Source: Nitrososphaeraceae archaeon (lineage in GTDB: Archaea; Thermoproteota; Nitrososphaeria; Nitrososphaerales; Nitrososphaeraceae). From it: a stretch of 22,590 bases of DNA. The position numbers and the translations under genes are program-made. The first letter of the stretch is position 1. Each line of letters starts with the position of its first letter. Below, in pieces: positions 14,997 through 22,590 of the stretch. The notes beneath the pieces are model-generated. The model saw only the letters and a program-made list of their open reading frames with translations. It was not told the DNA's origin and did not search any database. The stretch is from the NCBI GenBank assembly GCA_025922715.1, contig JAICHH010000010.1, positions 1-22,590 on the forward strand, given 5' to 3'.

Positions 14997-15479
14997 ATGA
15001 GCGATAAAAAAACTATCTCCGCTTTAGTAACTGGAGGAGAAGCTAGTGCAGGACCCCCTCTTGGACCAGCATTGGGACCACTTGGAATTAATGTCTTGCA
15101 AGTTGTAAATACTATTAACGATAAAACCAAAGATTTCTCAGGAATGAAGGTTCCTGTTAAAGTAGAGGTTGATTCTGATACAAAAAAATTTACTGTAGAA
15201 GTGGGCATACCTCCAACTACCGCATTAATAGCCAAAGAAGCTGGTATCACTAAGGGGTCTGGAACATCAGGAAAAGATTATGTCGGAAACATTAGCATGG
15301 AAAATATAGTTAAAATTGCAAGAATGAAGATAGATGTATCTTATGCTATTGACTTGAAAAATACCTCTAAAGAAATAATTGGATCCTGTATCAGTAGCGG
15401 TGTAAGGATTGAAAATAAACCTGCTAAAGAAATTTATGCTGATATAGAGAACGGTCAATTTGATTCCTTATTTAATTAA
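14997..15479 (+). CDS. rpl11: 50S ribosomal protein uL11
   Basis: Stalk-base protein that binds 23S rRNA in the GTPase-associated centre. The opening ALVTGGEASAGPPLGPALGP (9-28) followed by LGINVLQVVN is diagnostic, as are VEVGIPPTTALIAKEAG (67-83) and the C-terminal VGNISMENIVKIARMKID region. Length 160 fits archaeal uL11. uL1 and uL10, which usually come next in archaea, do not follow; the thermosome gene does, after 136 bases with its own promoter-like signals. Confidence 0.96.
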   Translation: MSDKKTISALVTGGEASAGPPLGPALGPLGINVLQVVNTINDKTKDFSGMKVPVKVEVDSDTKKFTVEVGIPPTTALIAKEAGITKGSGTSGKDYVGNISMENIVKIARMKIDVSYAIDLKNTSKEIIGSCISSGVRIENKPAKEIYADIENGQFDSLFN

Positions 15480-15526
15480 TATTTGTATTAATTTTACTAA
15501 ATATTTATTGTAATTGATGGATAATC

Positions 15527-15606
15527 TCTATATAATAAAAAATTGTATTACAGAAAATTAAAATATCCCCAGTTCTGTCACATTGTTATAAATAATTTTA
15601 GGTGAG
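15527..15606 (+). promoter_or_regulatory. Thermosome promoter and leader region
   Basis: Two TATA-like elements are present: TCTATATAATAAA (15527-15539) and GTTATAAATAA (15585-15595). A Shine-Dalgarno-like AGGTGAG (15600-15606) stands nine bases before the ATG at 15616, which favours the distal TATA with a leader of about 50 bases. ACAGAA (15550-15555) and TTCTGT (15573-15578) form a weak inverted repeat between them, possibly regulatory. Confidence 0.4.
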
Positions 15607-15615
15607 AATGATAGA

Positions 15616-17277
15616 ATGTCAATTCAACAAGGTTCAGCTGGTGGTGTACCAGTTTTAATATTAAAGGAAGGATCCACTCAAACAAAGGGAAGAGATGCAC
15701 AAAAGAATAACATAACAGCTGCTAAACTAATAGCAGAAATTGTCCGTTCAAGTCTTGGTCCACGTGGTATGGATAAAATGTTAGTAGACACATTAGGTGA
15801 TGTTACCATTACAAATGATGGCGCTACTATTCTTAAAGAAATAGATGTACAGCATCCTGCTGCTAAAATGATGGTAGAAATTAGCAAGGCGACGGATAAT
15901 GAAGTTGGTGATGGAACTACGTCTGTAGTAGTATTAGCTGGTGCATTGATTGAAAAAGCGGAGGATCTTATAACAAATGATGTTCATCCAACTATTATAG
16001 TAGATGGATATAGAAAAAGTGCTCAAAAAGCTATTGAAATTCTTAATAAAATAGCACAAAAAATAGATGGAAATGAGAAGAGTGAATTACTTAAAATAGC
16101 CAAGACATCAATGCAAACTAAACTTGTCTCAAAGGAAGCTCCAGAATTAGCTGGACTTGTAGTAAATGCAGTTTTACAAGTAACAGATAAGACTGATTCA
16201 AAATATAAAGTAGATATTGATGATGTTAAAGTAGAAAAGAAATCAGGTGGATCATTAAGAGATTCTACATTAATTAAAGGAATAGTACTAGACAAGGAAG
16301 TAGTTCATGGGGGAATGCCTAAGAAAATAAATCAAGCAAAGATTGCATTATTAAATTGTGCTTTGGAAATTGAAAAGACTGAATTTGATGCAAAAATAAA
16401 CATTAGCTCTCCAGATCAGATGAAAATGTTTCTTGAAGAAGAAAACAGAATGTTAAAAGATATGGTTGATAAGATTAAAAATACTAGTGCTAATGTGGTA
16501 ATTTGTCAAAAAGGGATCGATGATATATCTCAACACTATTTAGCAAAATCTGGTATTCTCACAGTTCGTAGAGTTAAAGAAAGTGATATGACACGATTAG
16601 CAAGAGCTACTGCGGCTCGTGTAGTGAACAATATAGATGATCTAGTGCCTGATGATTTAGGAAATGCTGACCTAGTTGAAGAACGAAAAGTTGAAACTGA
16701 TAAATGGGTATTTGTTGAAGGTTGTAAACATCCAAAATCCGTAACTATTTTAATAAGAGGAGGATCTCAGAGAGTAGTAGATGAAGCAGAACGTTCTATT
16801 CATGATGCAATAATGGTTACAAAAGATGTTTTGGAAAAACCATACATTGTTGCTGGGGGTGGATCTCCAGAAGCTTATGTTGCTGGAAAACTTCGAGAAT
16901 GGACAAGTACATTATCTGGACGAGAACAATTGGCTGCTGAAAAATTTGCAGATGCTCTTGAGGTAATACCTATCACATTAGCAGAAAATGCAGGAATGGA
17001 CCCTATAGACACAACAACTGATCTTAGAGCAAAACAGAGCAAGGGTTCCAAATGGATGGGCATTGATGTTAAAACTGGAAAGATTACTGATATTTCAAAA
17101 TTAGATATATTTGAACCAGTAAGTGTAAAAGAACAGATAATTAAATCTGCAACTGAAGCAGCATCAATGATATTAAGAATTGATGATGTAATTGCATCCA
17201 GTAAATCCTCAGGTGGAGGAATGCCACCAGGTGGAGGAATGCCACCAGGTGGCATGGGTGGCATGGGAGAAATGTAA
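15616..17277 (+). CDS. ths: Thermosome subunit (group II chaperonin)
   Basis: ATP-driven double-ring chaperonin subunit of the archaeal cytosol, a relative of eukaryotic CCT. The 553-residue length is typical. Equatorial-domain motifs are LGPRGMDKML (47-56), VTITNDGATILKEIDVQHPA (63-82) and the nucleotide loop GDGTTSVVVLAGAL (98-111). The apical domain lies about 215-370. C-terminal equatorial motifs include VVAGGGSPE-like IVAGGGSPEAYVA and LEVIPITLAENAG. The tail is Gly/Met/Pro-rich (GGGMPPGGGMPPGGMGGMG), as in other chaperonins, with a short tandem repeat GGGMPP. Prefoldin beta at 10502 is its likely delivery partner. Alpha or beta type cannot be assigned without comparison with the organism's other copies. 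Confidence 0.97.
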   Translation: MSIQQGSAGGVPVLILKEGSTQTKGRDAQKNNITAAKLIAEIVRSSLGPRGMDKMLVDTLGDVTITNDGATILKEIDVQHPAAKMMVEISKATDNEVGDGTTSVVVLAGALIEKAEDLITNDVHPTIIVDGYRKSAQKAIEILNKIAQKIDGNEKSELLKIAKTSMQTKLVSKEAPELAGLVVNAVLQVTDKTDSKYKVDIDDVKVEKKSGGSLRDSTLIKGIVLDKEVVHGGMPKKINQAKIALLNCALEIEKTEFDAKINISSPDQMKMFLEEENRMLKDMVDKIKNTSANVVICQKGIDDISQHYLAKSGILTVRRVKESDMTRLARATAARVVNNIDDLVPDDLGNADLVEERKVETDKWVFVEGCKHPKSVTILIRGGSQRVVDEAERSIHDAIMVTKDVLEKPYIVAGGGSPEAYVAGKLREWTSTLSGREQLAAEKFADALEVIPITLAENAGMDPIDTTTDLRAKQSKGSKWMGIDVKTGKITDISKLDIFEPVSVKEQIIKSATEAASMILRIDDVIASSKSSGGGMPPGGGMPPGGMGGMGEM

Positions 17278-17285
17278 ATATCCCA

Positions 17286-17513
17286 TTAACATTTTTTTAA
17301 TTCTATATCAATCACTTGCTTAATCCAAATACCAACACTTTCTAATTTTGACAATTTATCTAGATATTGATCCCATGTTAAATTTGTAGAATAAGCTTTA
17401 TTCCATTTTTTATGACTTGCTTGAAGATATTTTCTGGCTTGAGTATGATAAATACAATATTCAGAAGTTTCAATTCTTTCCTTTTCACAGATACTACATC
17501 TCATTATATTCAT
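17286..17513 (-). CDS. Small zinc finger-like protein, up to 75 residues
   Basis: A short minus-strand gene, tail-to-tail with the thermosome gene (eight-base gap). The N-terminus carries Cys6, Cys9, Cys20 and His23 (C-x2-C-x10-C-x2-H), a likely zinc site, followed by a helical, Lys/Tyr/Trp-rich part with WDQYLDKL and WIKQVIDIELKKC. Function unknown; DNA, RNA or protein binding all remain possible. Met4 (17504) is an alternative start: TATA-like ATATATTAA at about 17522-17530 would give a leaderless transcript from there. I do not recognise a named family. Confidence 0.72.
   Translation of the reverse strand: MNIMRCSICEKERIETSEYCIYHTQARKYLQASHKKWNKAYSTNLTWDQYLDKLSKLESVGIWIKQVIDIELKKC
17292..17298 (+). 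terminator. Poly-T terminator of the thermosome gene
   Basis: Seven T residues lie 15 bases after the thermosome stop, as expected for archaeal intrinsic termination. The run falls within the last codons of the opposing small gene. Confidence 0.4.
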
Positions 17514-17601
17514 TATATATAATATATTAAAAAAGAATTAAATTAATCTCAATAATAATTTAAAAAAAGGTATTTATATTTATTTTAAATGCTATCTTTT
17601 A

Positions 17602-17940
17602 TTGAACTATAGTAAATCAAAACTCATTATTGTAATATCTGTAATTTATCTGGTTTTCTTTTTTGCATTATCAACTGGTTTAATAAATGCTATTCTTGAA
17701 GGTGGGAATGTACCTAAAGGATTTACCATTGTACCATCAAGATCACTACAAACAATAAGTGAAACAATAATTATTACACTAATACTTTTTGTAGGTGTAT
17801 TTGGATCTTTTCTGTTATATAGATCAGGACACTCACATACTCCAAAAACACAATATGGCTTTTTAGCAGGAGGATTTTTTGTTATCACAATGTCATTAAT
17901 ACTAGGATTAATGATAATAAATATAAAACTTAACCTCTAA
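17602..17940 (+). CDS. Three-helix membrane protein, unknown function
   Basis: A 112-residue hydrophobic protein with three predicted membrane helices at about 8-31, 52-73 and 85-108. Between helices 2 and 3 is a short polar loop YRSGHSHTPKTQYG (73-86) with two His. I recognise no family. The start is TTG at 17602; an ATG at 17589 is out of frame and stops after seven codons. It lies between the thermosome gene and nadM, about 90 bases before nadM on the same strand, and may be transcribed with it, but nothing links it to NAD synthesis. Confidence 0.7.
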   Translation: MNYSKSKLIIVISVIYLVFFFALSTGLINAILEGGNVPKGFTIVPSRSLQTISETIIITLILFVGVFGSFLLYRSGHSHTPKTQYGFLAGGFFVITMSLILGLMIINIKLNL

Positions 17941-18053
17941 AATAATCATCTGAAATGTCTAATTATTATTCTTATTCTATACTAAAAAGTATGCTATATT
18001 ATTAAGATAGATTATTTAGATCCTTTAAATTAATGTTTATTCTTTTTTCTTGT

Positions 18054-18584
18054 ATGTTTATAGGTTTACTTATAGGTCGATTTCAACCATTACATCTAGG
18101 TCATATTGAAGCCATAAAATTTGCATTGCGGCAGCTCTCAACATTGATTATAGTCGTTGGCAGTGCGCAGATAAGTTATGAACTAAGAAACCCCTTTACA
18201 GCAGGTGAAAGGATAACAATGATTAGAAATACCTTAATTCATATTGATGAAATTGATGTCCGAAATATCCTTATTATTCCAGTACCTGATACAAATATTC
18301 ATGCATTATGGACTCATAATCTTGACTTATTAGTTCCATCCTATGATGTTATTTTTACAAATGATCCATTTACAATAGCTTTATTTCAGGAAAGACAAAA
18401 AAAAATTGTTCAACCTTTATTATTTGAGAGACAAAAATTTTCAGGTACCCGAATCAGAGAAAATATGGTTAAAAAAGAAAATTGGAAAGACTTAGTTCAT
18501 TTTGAAACTGCAAAAGTAATAGAAGAAATAAATGGTATAGAGAGATTAAATCTTTTATGGAAAAGATATAATGAACAGCATTAA
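18054..18584 (+). CDS. nadM: Nicotinamide-nucleotide adenylyltransferase (archaeal NadM type)
   Basis: Cytosolic enzyme that joins NMN and ATP to form NAD+ and pyrophosphate. The nucleotidyltransferase motif GRFQPLHLGH (residues 8-17 from this start) contains the HxGH signature; GSAQISYELRNPFTAGERI is typical of the archaeal group, and FSGTRIRENM near the C-terminus is the second ATP-binding motif (SGTxIR). I chose the ATG at 18054 (176 residues, MFIGLLIGRF) because family members begin a few residues before GRFQP; an ATG at 18033 would add MFILFSC. The usual archaeal length is about 170-180, which supports the shorter form. Confidence 0.93.
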   Translation: MFIGLLIGRFQPLHLGHIEAIKFALRQLSTLIIVVGSAQISYELRNPFTAGERITMIRNTLIHIDEIDVRNILIIPVPDTNIHALWTHNLDLLVPSYDVIFTNDPFTIALFQERQKKIVQPLLFERQKFSGTRIRENMVKKENWKDLVHFETAKVIEEINGIERLNLLWKRYNEQH

Positions 18585-18596
18585 TAATCAATAACT

Positions 18597-18640
18597 GTAT
18601 AAATAGTATTATTTGATAGAATTAAATTATAATTATAGGA
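18597..18640 (+). promoter_or_regulatory. gatD promoter and ribosome binding site
   Basis: TGTATAAATAG (18597-18607) is a good archaeal TATA box; transcription about 25 bases downstream would leave a leader of some 25 bases. AGGA at 18637-18640 lies 12 bases before the ATG at 18653 and may act as a ribosome binding site. Confidence 0.4.
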
Positions 18641-18652
18641 TAAGTTATAGCT

Positions 18653-20044
18653 ATGTCAACTAACGATGATCTTCAATCTATTCTTAATGATATTAAGGTA
18701 GGTGATATAGTCAATGTAGTTTTAAATAATAGCTCTGTTATCTCAGGGAGGCTTATGCCAAGATATGAGTCTAGTGAAAGGGATCATATAGTAATTAAAC
18801 TGCCTAATGGTTATAATGTAGGTATAATGTTAAAAAAGATAAAATTTATCACCAAAGTATCTTCATTTTCTATCGAAACAGAAGAATTACCAAAAAAGAA
18901 CCTATACAATTCTAGTTCTTTGAAATCCCAACACAAAAATGATAATGATCTTTCACAAATTTCCAATTTACCAAAAATAGCTCTAATTAGTACGGGGGGA
19001 ACAATTGCTAGTAAAATAGATTATCGAACAGGAGGTGTCACCTCTGTTTTATCAGCTAAAGATCTATATACTTCTATTCCAGAACTTTCTCTTTATGCTT
19101 CAATTGATACTGAAATTTTATTTAATGAATATAGTGAAAATATTGGTCCAATGCATTGGCACTTAATAGCTAATAAAATAATAGAGAAGATTAATTCTGG
19201 AAACTATGATGGTATAATAATTTCTCATGGTACTGATACAATGAGTTATACTGCAGCTGCATTAAGTTTCGCGTTACAAGACCTTCCTATTCCTGTTATA
19301 ATAGTCGGGGCACAAAGATCTTCTGATCGACCTTCTTCTGATGCGTCTTCCAATCTTATTGCATCAGTTATTTTTGCAACCCAATTGGATTATTCTGGAG
19401 TATTTGTGGCTATGCATGGGAGCATATCTGACAAAGAAATATATTGTCATATAGGTACAAGAGTAAGGAAAAATCATACAAGTAAACGTGACGCATTTAA
19501 ATCAATAGATATTCCTCCAATTGCGGTTGTACAAGACGATCGAGTAGAAATACAAAAAATTCCTTCAAATATAATTTTACATAAAAACAAGAATAGAAAC
19601 AAAATAAACAAAGAATTCAATATAATATCAAAAACTAAGTTTGATGATAGGGTTTTTCTATTAAAATATTATCCAGGATTTAATCCAATATTAATAGAAA
19701 ATGTGCAAAAATTAGGATACAAAGTAATAATTATAGAAGGAACAGGCTTAGGTCATATTAATCGAAATTGTTTTTCTTATTTAAAGGATGCAATAGCGTC
19801 TGGAATGTTAGTTTTTATGACATCTCAGTGTATTTGGGGTAGAACAAACCTAAACGTCTATGATACAGGTAGAGATCTACAAAAGATTGGTATAATATCA
19901 CTATCTAATATGCTTTCTGAAACTGCCATGGTAAAAGCTATGTGGCTTTTAGCAAATTATAATGATTTAGATTATATCAGAAATAAAATGCAGGAAAATA
20001 TTTCAAATGAGATTACTTTTATAACTCCTATTGTAGAGGAATAA
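18653..20044 (+). CDS. gatD: Glutamyl-tRNA(Gln) amidotransferase subunit D
   Basis: Asparaginase-like subunit that releases ammonia from glutamine or asparagine and passes it to GatE, which amidates Glu-tRNA(Gln). Residues 1-75 form the GatD-specific N-terminal barrel (VGDIVNVVLNNSSVISGRLM at 16-35). The asparaginase domain starts near 107 with ISTGGTIASK (112-121) holding the nucleophilic Thr; SHGTDTMSYT (191-200) supplies the Thr-Asp pair and HTSKRDAFKS (275-284) the catalytic Lys region. The length of 463 is normal. gatE follows after 54 bases. GatDE is found only in archaea and implies that Gln-tRNA is made by the indirect route. Confidence 0.97.
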   Translation: MSTNDDLQSILNDIKVGDIVNVVLNNSSVISGRLMPRYESSERDHIVIKLPNGYNVGIMLKKIKFITKVSSFSIETEELPKKNLYNSSSLKSQHKNDNDLSQISNLPKIALISTGGTIASKIDYRTGGVTSVLSAKDLYTSIPELSLYASIDTEILFNEYSENIGPMHWHLIANKIIEKINSGNYDGIIISHGTDTMSYTAAALSFALQDLPIPVIIVGAQRSSDRPSSDASSNLIASVIFATQLDYSGVFVAMHGSISDKEIYCHIGTRVRKNHTSKRDAFKSIDIPPIAVVQDDRVEIQKIPSNIILHKNKNRNKINKEFNIISKTKFDDRVFLLKYYPGFNPILIENVQKLGYKVIIIEGTGLGHINRNCFSYLKDAIASGMLVFMTSQCIWGRTNLNVYDTGRDLQKIGIISLSNMLSETAMVKAMWLLANYNDLDYIRNKMQENISNEITFITPIVEE

Positions 20045-20098
20045 TTTCCTAATAGTTAAAATTATACAATTTTATCAATTAATCATGTAACTATTGAT

Positions 20099-22003
20099 AT
20101 GAATGAAATAATTTTAAAAGTTGGTTTTGAAATTCATCAGCAATTATCTACTAAAAATAAATTATTTTGCAACTGTAAATGTTTGGAAGCGGAAAATTAC
20201 GATTCTATTTTTTTAAGAAAATTGCGTCCTGCCCACAGTGAGTTAGGATCATATGATCGAGCGAGTATCTTTGAATTTACAAAAATGCGTACGATCAAAT
20301 ATCATTCTTCCTATCTTTCAAGCTGTTTGGTTGAAGCAGATGAAGAACCACCGCATGAAATAAATAGAGATGCTATGGACACTGCATTGATAATCTCTCT
20401 TGCTCTTAATTCTAACATTATTGATGAGATAAATGTTATGAGAAAAATAGTAATTGACGGATCAAATACCTCTGGATTTCAAAGAACAATGTTAATTTCT
20501 TATGGTGGTCATTTACAGATTGATGGGAAAAAAATAGGGGTACAGACTATTTGTTTAGAAGAAGATTCTGGGAAGTTATTATCAGATGATGGAAAGTTTA
20601 GAGAATATGGACTCGATAGACTTGGAATTCCACTAATTGAAATCGCTCTTGAACCTGTTACTGGAACACCAACAGAAATAGTAAAAATAGCTCTTAATTT
20701 AGGAAGGCTTTTGAGGACAACTAAACGTGTAGCTAGAGGACTCGGAAGTATTAGACAGGATGTAAACATATCCGTTAATAATGGAAAAGGTATTGTAGAA
20801 ATAAAAGGAGTTCAGAGACTTGATCAACTAATAAAAGTAATAGAATATGAAACTATTAGGCAACATGGTTTAATTTTAATTGCTGAAAAAATGAATAGAG
20901 AAAGAAAATCAAATGATATTATAATTGGAGATAAAATTATGGATATCACTAACATTTTTATGGATTCATCATCTAAAATAGTACAAAAAGTAATTTCTAA
21001 CAAAGAGAATATTTTCATGGCTATCCGTGTTAAAGGTTTTAAAGGATTATTTGGATTTGAACCTTATCCAGATATACGAATAGGTAAAGAATTAGGAGAA
21101 CTAGTAAGATTTTATGGATTCGGAGGCTTATTTCATTCAGATGAGCTACCTAATTATGGTATAACAGATATAGAAGTTAGAAAGGTTAATGAAATATTGG
21201 ATATTGATATCTCCAAAGATGGTTTTATTATTCTTGGTGGACCTAGAGAAAAAATGTCAATCGCAATAAGTGCAATATGTGATAGACTCAATAATGTTAG
21301 CTCAGGGGTTCCATCAGAAACTAGAGCAGCTAGGATTGATGGAAAAACAATATACAGTAGACCAAAACCAGGATCAGCACGAATGTATCCAGAAACAGAC
21401 ATAGCTCCATTTAAAATAACAGATGATCTTCTTGTTCCTCTAAAAGAAAAAGTTCCGAAATCTTGGAATGAAACAATTTCATACTTAGCAAAGAAATATC
21501 AATTAAATAAAAATTTAGCTGAAAAAATTTTTGATTCTAACTATTTTGAAATATTTGAAGTACTTAGTGGTTTAACTAAAATCTCTCCATCATTTATAGC
21601 ATCAAAACTCACTGAAGATATTTTAAACTTCGAAAGACAAGGTTATGATTCTAGTATATTAAATAATAATATTCTTTTAGATATTTTTAAAAGACTAGAT
21701 TCTGGTCTTATTGCTAAAGAATCAATTAATTTGATTATGGAAAAGTTGATGAATAGAACAACAAAAAGTGTTGATGAATCAATCAGGGTTCTTGGAATCA
21801 AGTCGATTAGTGATGAAGAACTTGAAAAAATAATTGATAAAATTATAGAAGATAATGTATTGATTATACAAGAAAAAGGAATGAAGGCAACGAGTGCTTT
21901 GATGGGAAAATGTATGACTATTCTTCGTGGTAAAGTTAATGGCAAAAAAATAAATGATCTGATAAATAACAAATTAAATATTATATTAAACCTTAAAAAA
22001 TGA
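20099..22003 (+). CDS. gatE: Glutamyl-tRNA(Gln) amidotransferase subunit E
   Basis: Kinase/amidotransferase subunit that phosphorylates Glu on tRNA(Gln) and then amidates it with ammonia from GatD. The GatB-like N-terminal part contains VGFEIHQQL (8-16), SYLSSCLVEADEEPPHEIN (72-90), EEDSGKLL (154-161) and RLGIPLIEIALEPVTGTPTE (174-193). A GAD domain insertion shared with bacterial AspRS occupies about 300-400 (VKGFKGLFGFEPYPD, then FYGFGGLFHSDELPNYGI). GatB-like sequence resumes with VPSETRAARIDGKTIYSRPK and YPETDIAP, and a helical YqeY-like tRNA-binding tail ends the protein (MEKLM to CMTILRGKVNGK). At 634 residues it is full length. Confidence 0.97.
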   Translation: MNEIILKVGFEIHQQLSTKNKLFCNCKCLEAENYDSIFLRKLRPAHSELGSYDRASIFEFTKMRTIKYHSSYLSSCLVEADEEPPHEINRDAMDTALIISLALNSNIIDEINVMRKIVIDGSNTSGFQRTMLISYGGHLQIDGKKIGVQTICLEEDSGKLLSDDGKFREYGLDRLGIPLIEIALEPVTGTPTEIVKIALNLGRLLRTTKRVARGLGSIRQDVNISVNNGKGIVEIKGVQRLDQLIKVIEYETIRQHGLILIAEKMNRERKSNDIIIGDKIMDITNIFMDSSSKIVQKVISNKENIFMAIRVKGFKGLFGFEPYPDIRIGKELGELVRFYGFGGLFHSDELPNYGITDIEVRKVNEILDIDISKDGFIILGGPREKMSIAISAICDRLNNVSSGVPSETRAARIDGKTIYSRPKPGSARMYPETDIAPFKITDDLLVPLKEKVPKSWNETISYLAKKYQLNKNLAEKIFDSNYFEIFEVLSGLTKISPSFIASKLTEDILNFERQGYDSSILNNNILLDIFKRLDSGLIAKESINLIMEKLMNRTTKSVDESIRVLGIKSISDEELEKIIDKIIEDNVLIIQEKGMKATSALMGKCMTILRGKVNGKKINDLINNKLNIILNLKK

Positions 22004-22011
22004 ATTTTTTA
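21994..22011 (+). terminator. Palindromic poly-T terminator at the end of gatE
   Basis: TAAAAAAT-GA-ATTTTTTA (21994-22011) is a perfect eight-base inverted repeat that overlaps the gatE stop codon and ends in six T residues. It fits an archaeal poly-T termination site; whether the dyad matters is unclear because the loop would be too small for a stable hairpin. Confidence 0.4.
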
Positions 22012-22409
22012 TGTTGTCTATTTATTTCCAATTTGATCACATTTCAAATTAAAACAAAATTTTTGTATTTGAATTAAAAAGGATAAAAATTAATTTATTA
22101 TTTTATAATATAAATATCATCCTATATATTTGACTAATTCAAGTGAATAGATAGAACATATTTTAATATTCTAAATTCTTTTTTTTAATTGAAATTTAAT
22201 GATTGTATATTTAGTATGATAAATACTTAAACAGAAAATCAAATTAAAATTAATTTATTATTTTAATAAATTACCTTATTTTTATTAATACCTTCCTTTA
22301 ATTATATCTTTATGTTTATAATAATTAGAGACTATATTCAAGAAAAAATAATTATTTTATTCTGTTTCCGATTAATATAAGAATAAGTAGTTTAATTATA
22401 TACTTGTCT
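22004..22409. other. Gene-free AT-rich spacer
   Basis: About 400 bases without a credible open frame on either strand (the longest frames are a dozen or so codons). It is almost entirely A/T. It contains a 20-base direct repeat and a small inverted repeat (listed separately) and an ATTAATATAA element (22371-22380) about 30-40 bases before the next ATG, a possible TATA box. No GC-rich island suggestive of a structured RNA is seen. Confidence 0.7.
22086..22265. repeat. 20-bp direct repeat, 160-bp period
   Basis: AAAATTAATTTATTATTTTA occurs at 22086-22105 and again at 22246-22265, identical at all 20 positions and offset by exactly 160 bases. The second copy extends into a nine-base inverted repeat, TAATTTATT (22251-22259) and AATAAATTA (22265-22273), with a five-base spacer. 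Confidence 0.7.
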
Positions 22410-22590
22410 ATGGATAAAAAAACAAAATCCAGTAGTAGAAAAACAAATAAAAAATCAACATCTGCCATGAGTACAAAAAGAACAACAACACCAGCAAAGA
22501 AAGCAACTACAAAAAGAACAACAACACCAGCAAAGAAAGCAACTACAAAAAGAACAACAACACCAGCAAAGAAAGCAACTACAAAAAGAA
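22410..22590 (+). CDS. Lys/Thr/Ala/Pro repeat protein, histone H1-like, partial
   Basis: An open frame from ATG at 22410 that runs off the window end. The first 21 residues are Lys/Ser/Thr-rich (MDKKTKSSSRKTNKKSTSAM), then the 12-residue unit TKRTTTPAKKAT is repeated three times and enters a fourth copy. No acidic residue is seen after Asp2, so the visible part is very basic and surely disordered. The composition resembles the C-terminal tail of eukaryotic histone H1 and the PAKKA-type tails of some bacterial nucleoid proteins; binding to DNA or RNA is therefore the leading guess. Whether a folded domain follows cannot be seen. No Shine-Dalgarno is evident. Confidence 0.75.
   Translation, partial: MDKKTKSSSRKTNKKSTSAMSTKRTTTPAKKATTKRTTTPAKKATTKRTTTPAKKATTKR
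22473..22590 (+). repeat. Perfect tandem 36-bp repeat
   Basis: Three complete copies (22473-22508, 22509-22544, 22545-22580) and ten bases of a fourth are identical at nucleotide level. Each unit is 12 codons and stays in frame. The array continues beyond the window. Confidence 0.95.

Noticed and set aside
16875..17264. 129-codon minus-strand frame opposite the thermosome gene
   Set aside because: Shadow of the chaperonin coding strand; its Pro/Gly-rich start is only the complement of the GGM tail.
22473..22590. 36-bp periodic repeats suggestive of a CRISPR array
   Set aside because: The copies are directly adjacent with no spacers, keep one reading frame of 12 codons, and continue a frame with its own ATG. 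It is a coding tandem repeat.

Overview
The window is a strongly AT-rich stretch of an archaeal chromosome. It carries only core-archaeal information-processing genes plus a few metabolic ones, and there is no sign of phage, plasmid or insertion sequence. The best fit is an ammonia-oxidising archaeon of the Nitrososphaeria (Thaumarchaeota). Reasons are a membrane-anchored plastocyanin-like cupredoxin (copper-based electron transport), a 226-residue Rpo3 with an Rpb3-like Cys loop but no ferredoxin-like domain, Lrp-type siroheme decarboxylases, GatDE, a group II chaperonin, short XPF, and many leaderless TATA promoters and TTG/GTG starts. This placement is inference; I could not search a database. 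I saw no tRNA, rRNA or CRISPR array.

Layout. (1) Positions 29-2559, minus strand: a tight three-gene unit of a chlorite dismutase/HemQ-family protein, a DUF1802-like protein and an aldo/keto reductase. (2) 2628-4051, minus: a lone sufC and a type 1 copper protein. (3) 4293-4451, plus: a 52-residue double-CxxC protein. (4) 4619-6628, plus: the rpo3-eL18-uL13-uS9 transcription/translation operon. (5) 6720-10873, plus: the archaeal exosome super-operon SBDS, rrp4, rrp41, rrp42, eL43, pcc1 and prefoldin beta. (6) 10935-12432, plus: an XPF-type nuclease and an FMN split-barrel protein. (7) 12444-13962, minus: an unknown protein and a double-length AhbA/AhbB-like siroheme decarboxylase. (8) 14242-17277, plus: spt5, uL11 and thermosome. 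(9) 17286-22003: a small zinc-finger protein (minus), a three-helix membrane protein, nadM, gatD and gatE. (10) 22004-22590: an AT-rich gene-free spacer, then the start of a Lys/Arg/Thr/Pro/Ala-rich protein built from perfect 36-bp repeats that run off the window edge.

How the parts fit. Most genes serve transcription (Rpo3, Spt5), ribosome structure and maturation (eL18, uL13, uS9, eL43, uL11, SBDS), RNA decay (exosome), tRNA modification and charging (Pcc1, GatDE) and folding (prefoldin, thermosome). A second theme is haem and iron-sulfur metabolism: the fused siroheme decarboxylase, the Cld/HemQ-family protein and SufC lie within about 14 kb.

The points most worth a second look are the fused AhbA-AhbB-like protein, the repeat protein at the right edge, the long acidic N-terminal tail on Spt5, the solitary sufC, and two inverted or direct repeats in gene-free DNA. 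I did not find a convincing new defence or mobile system; most of the window is ordinary archaeal housekeeping.
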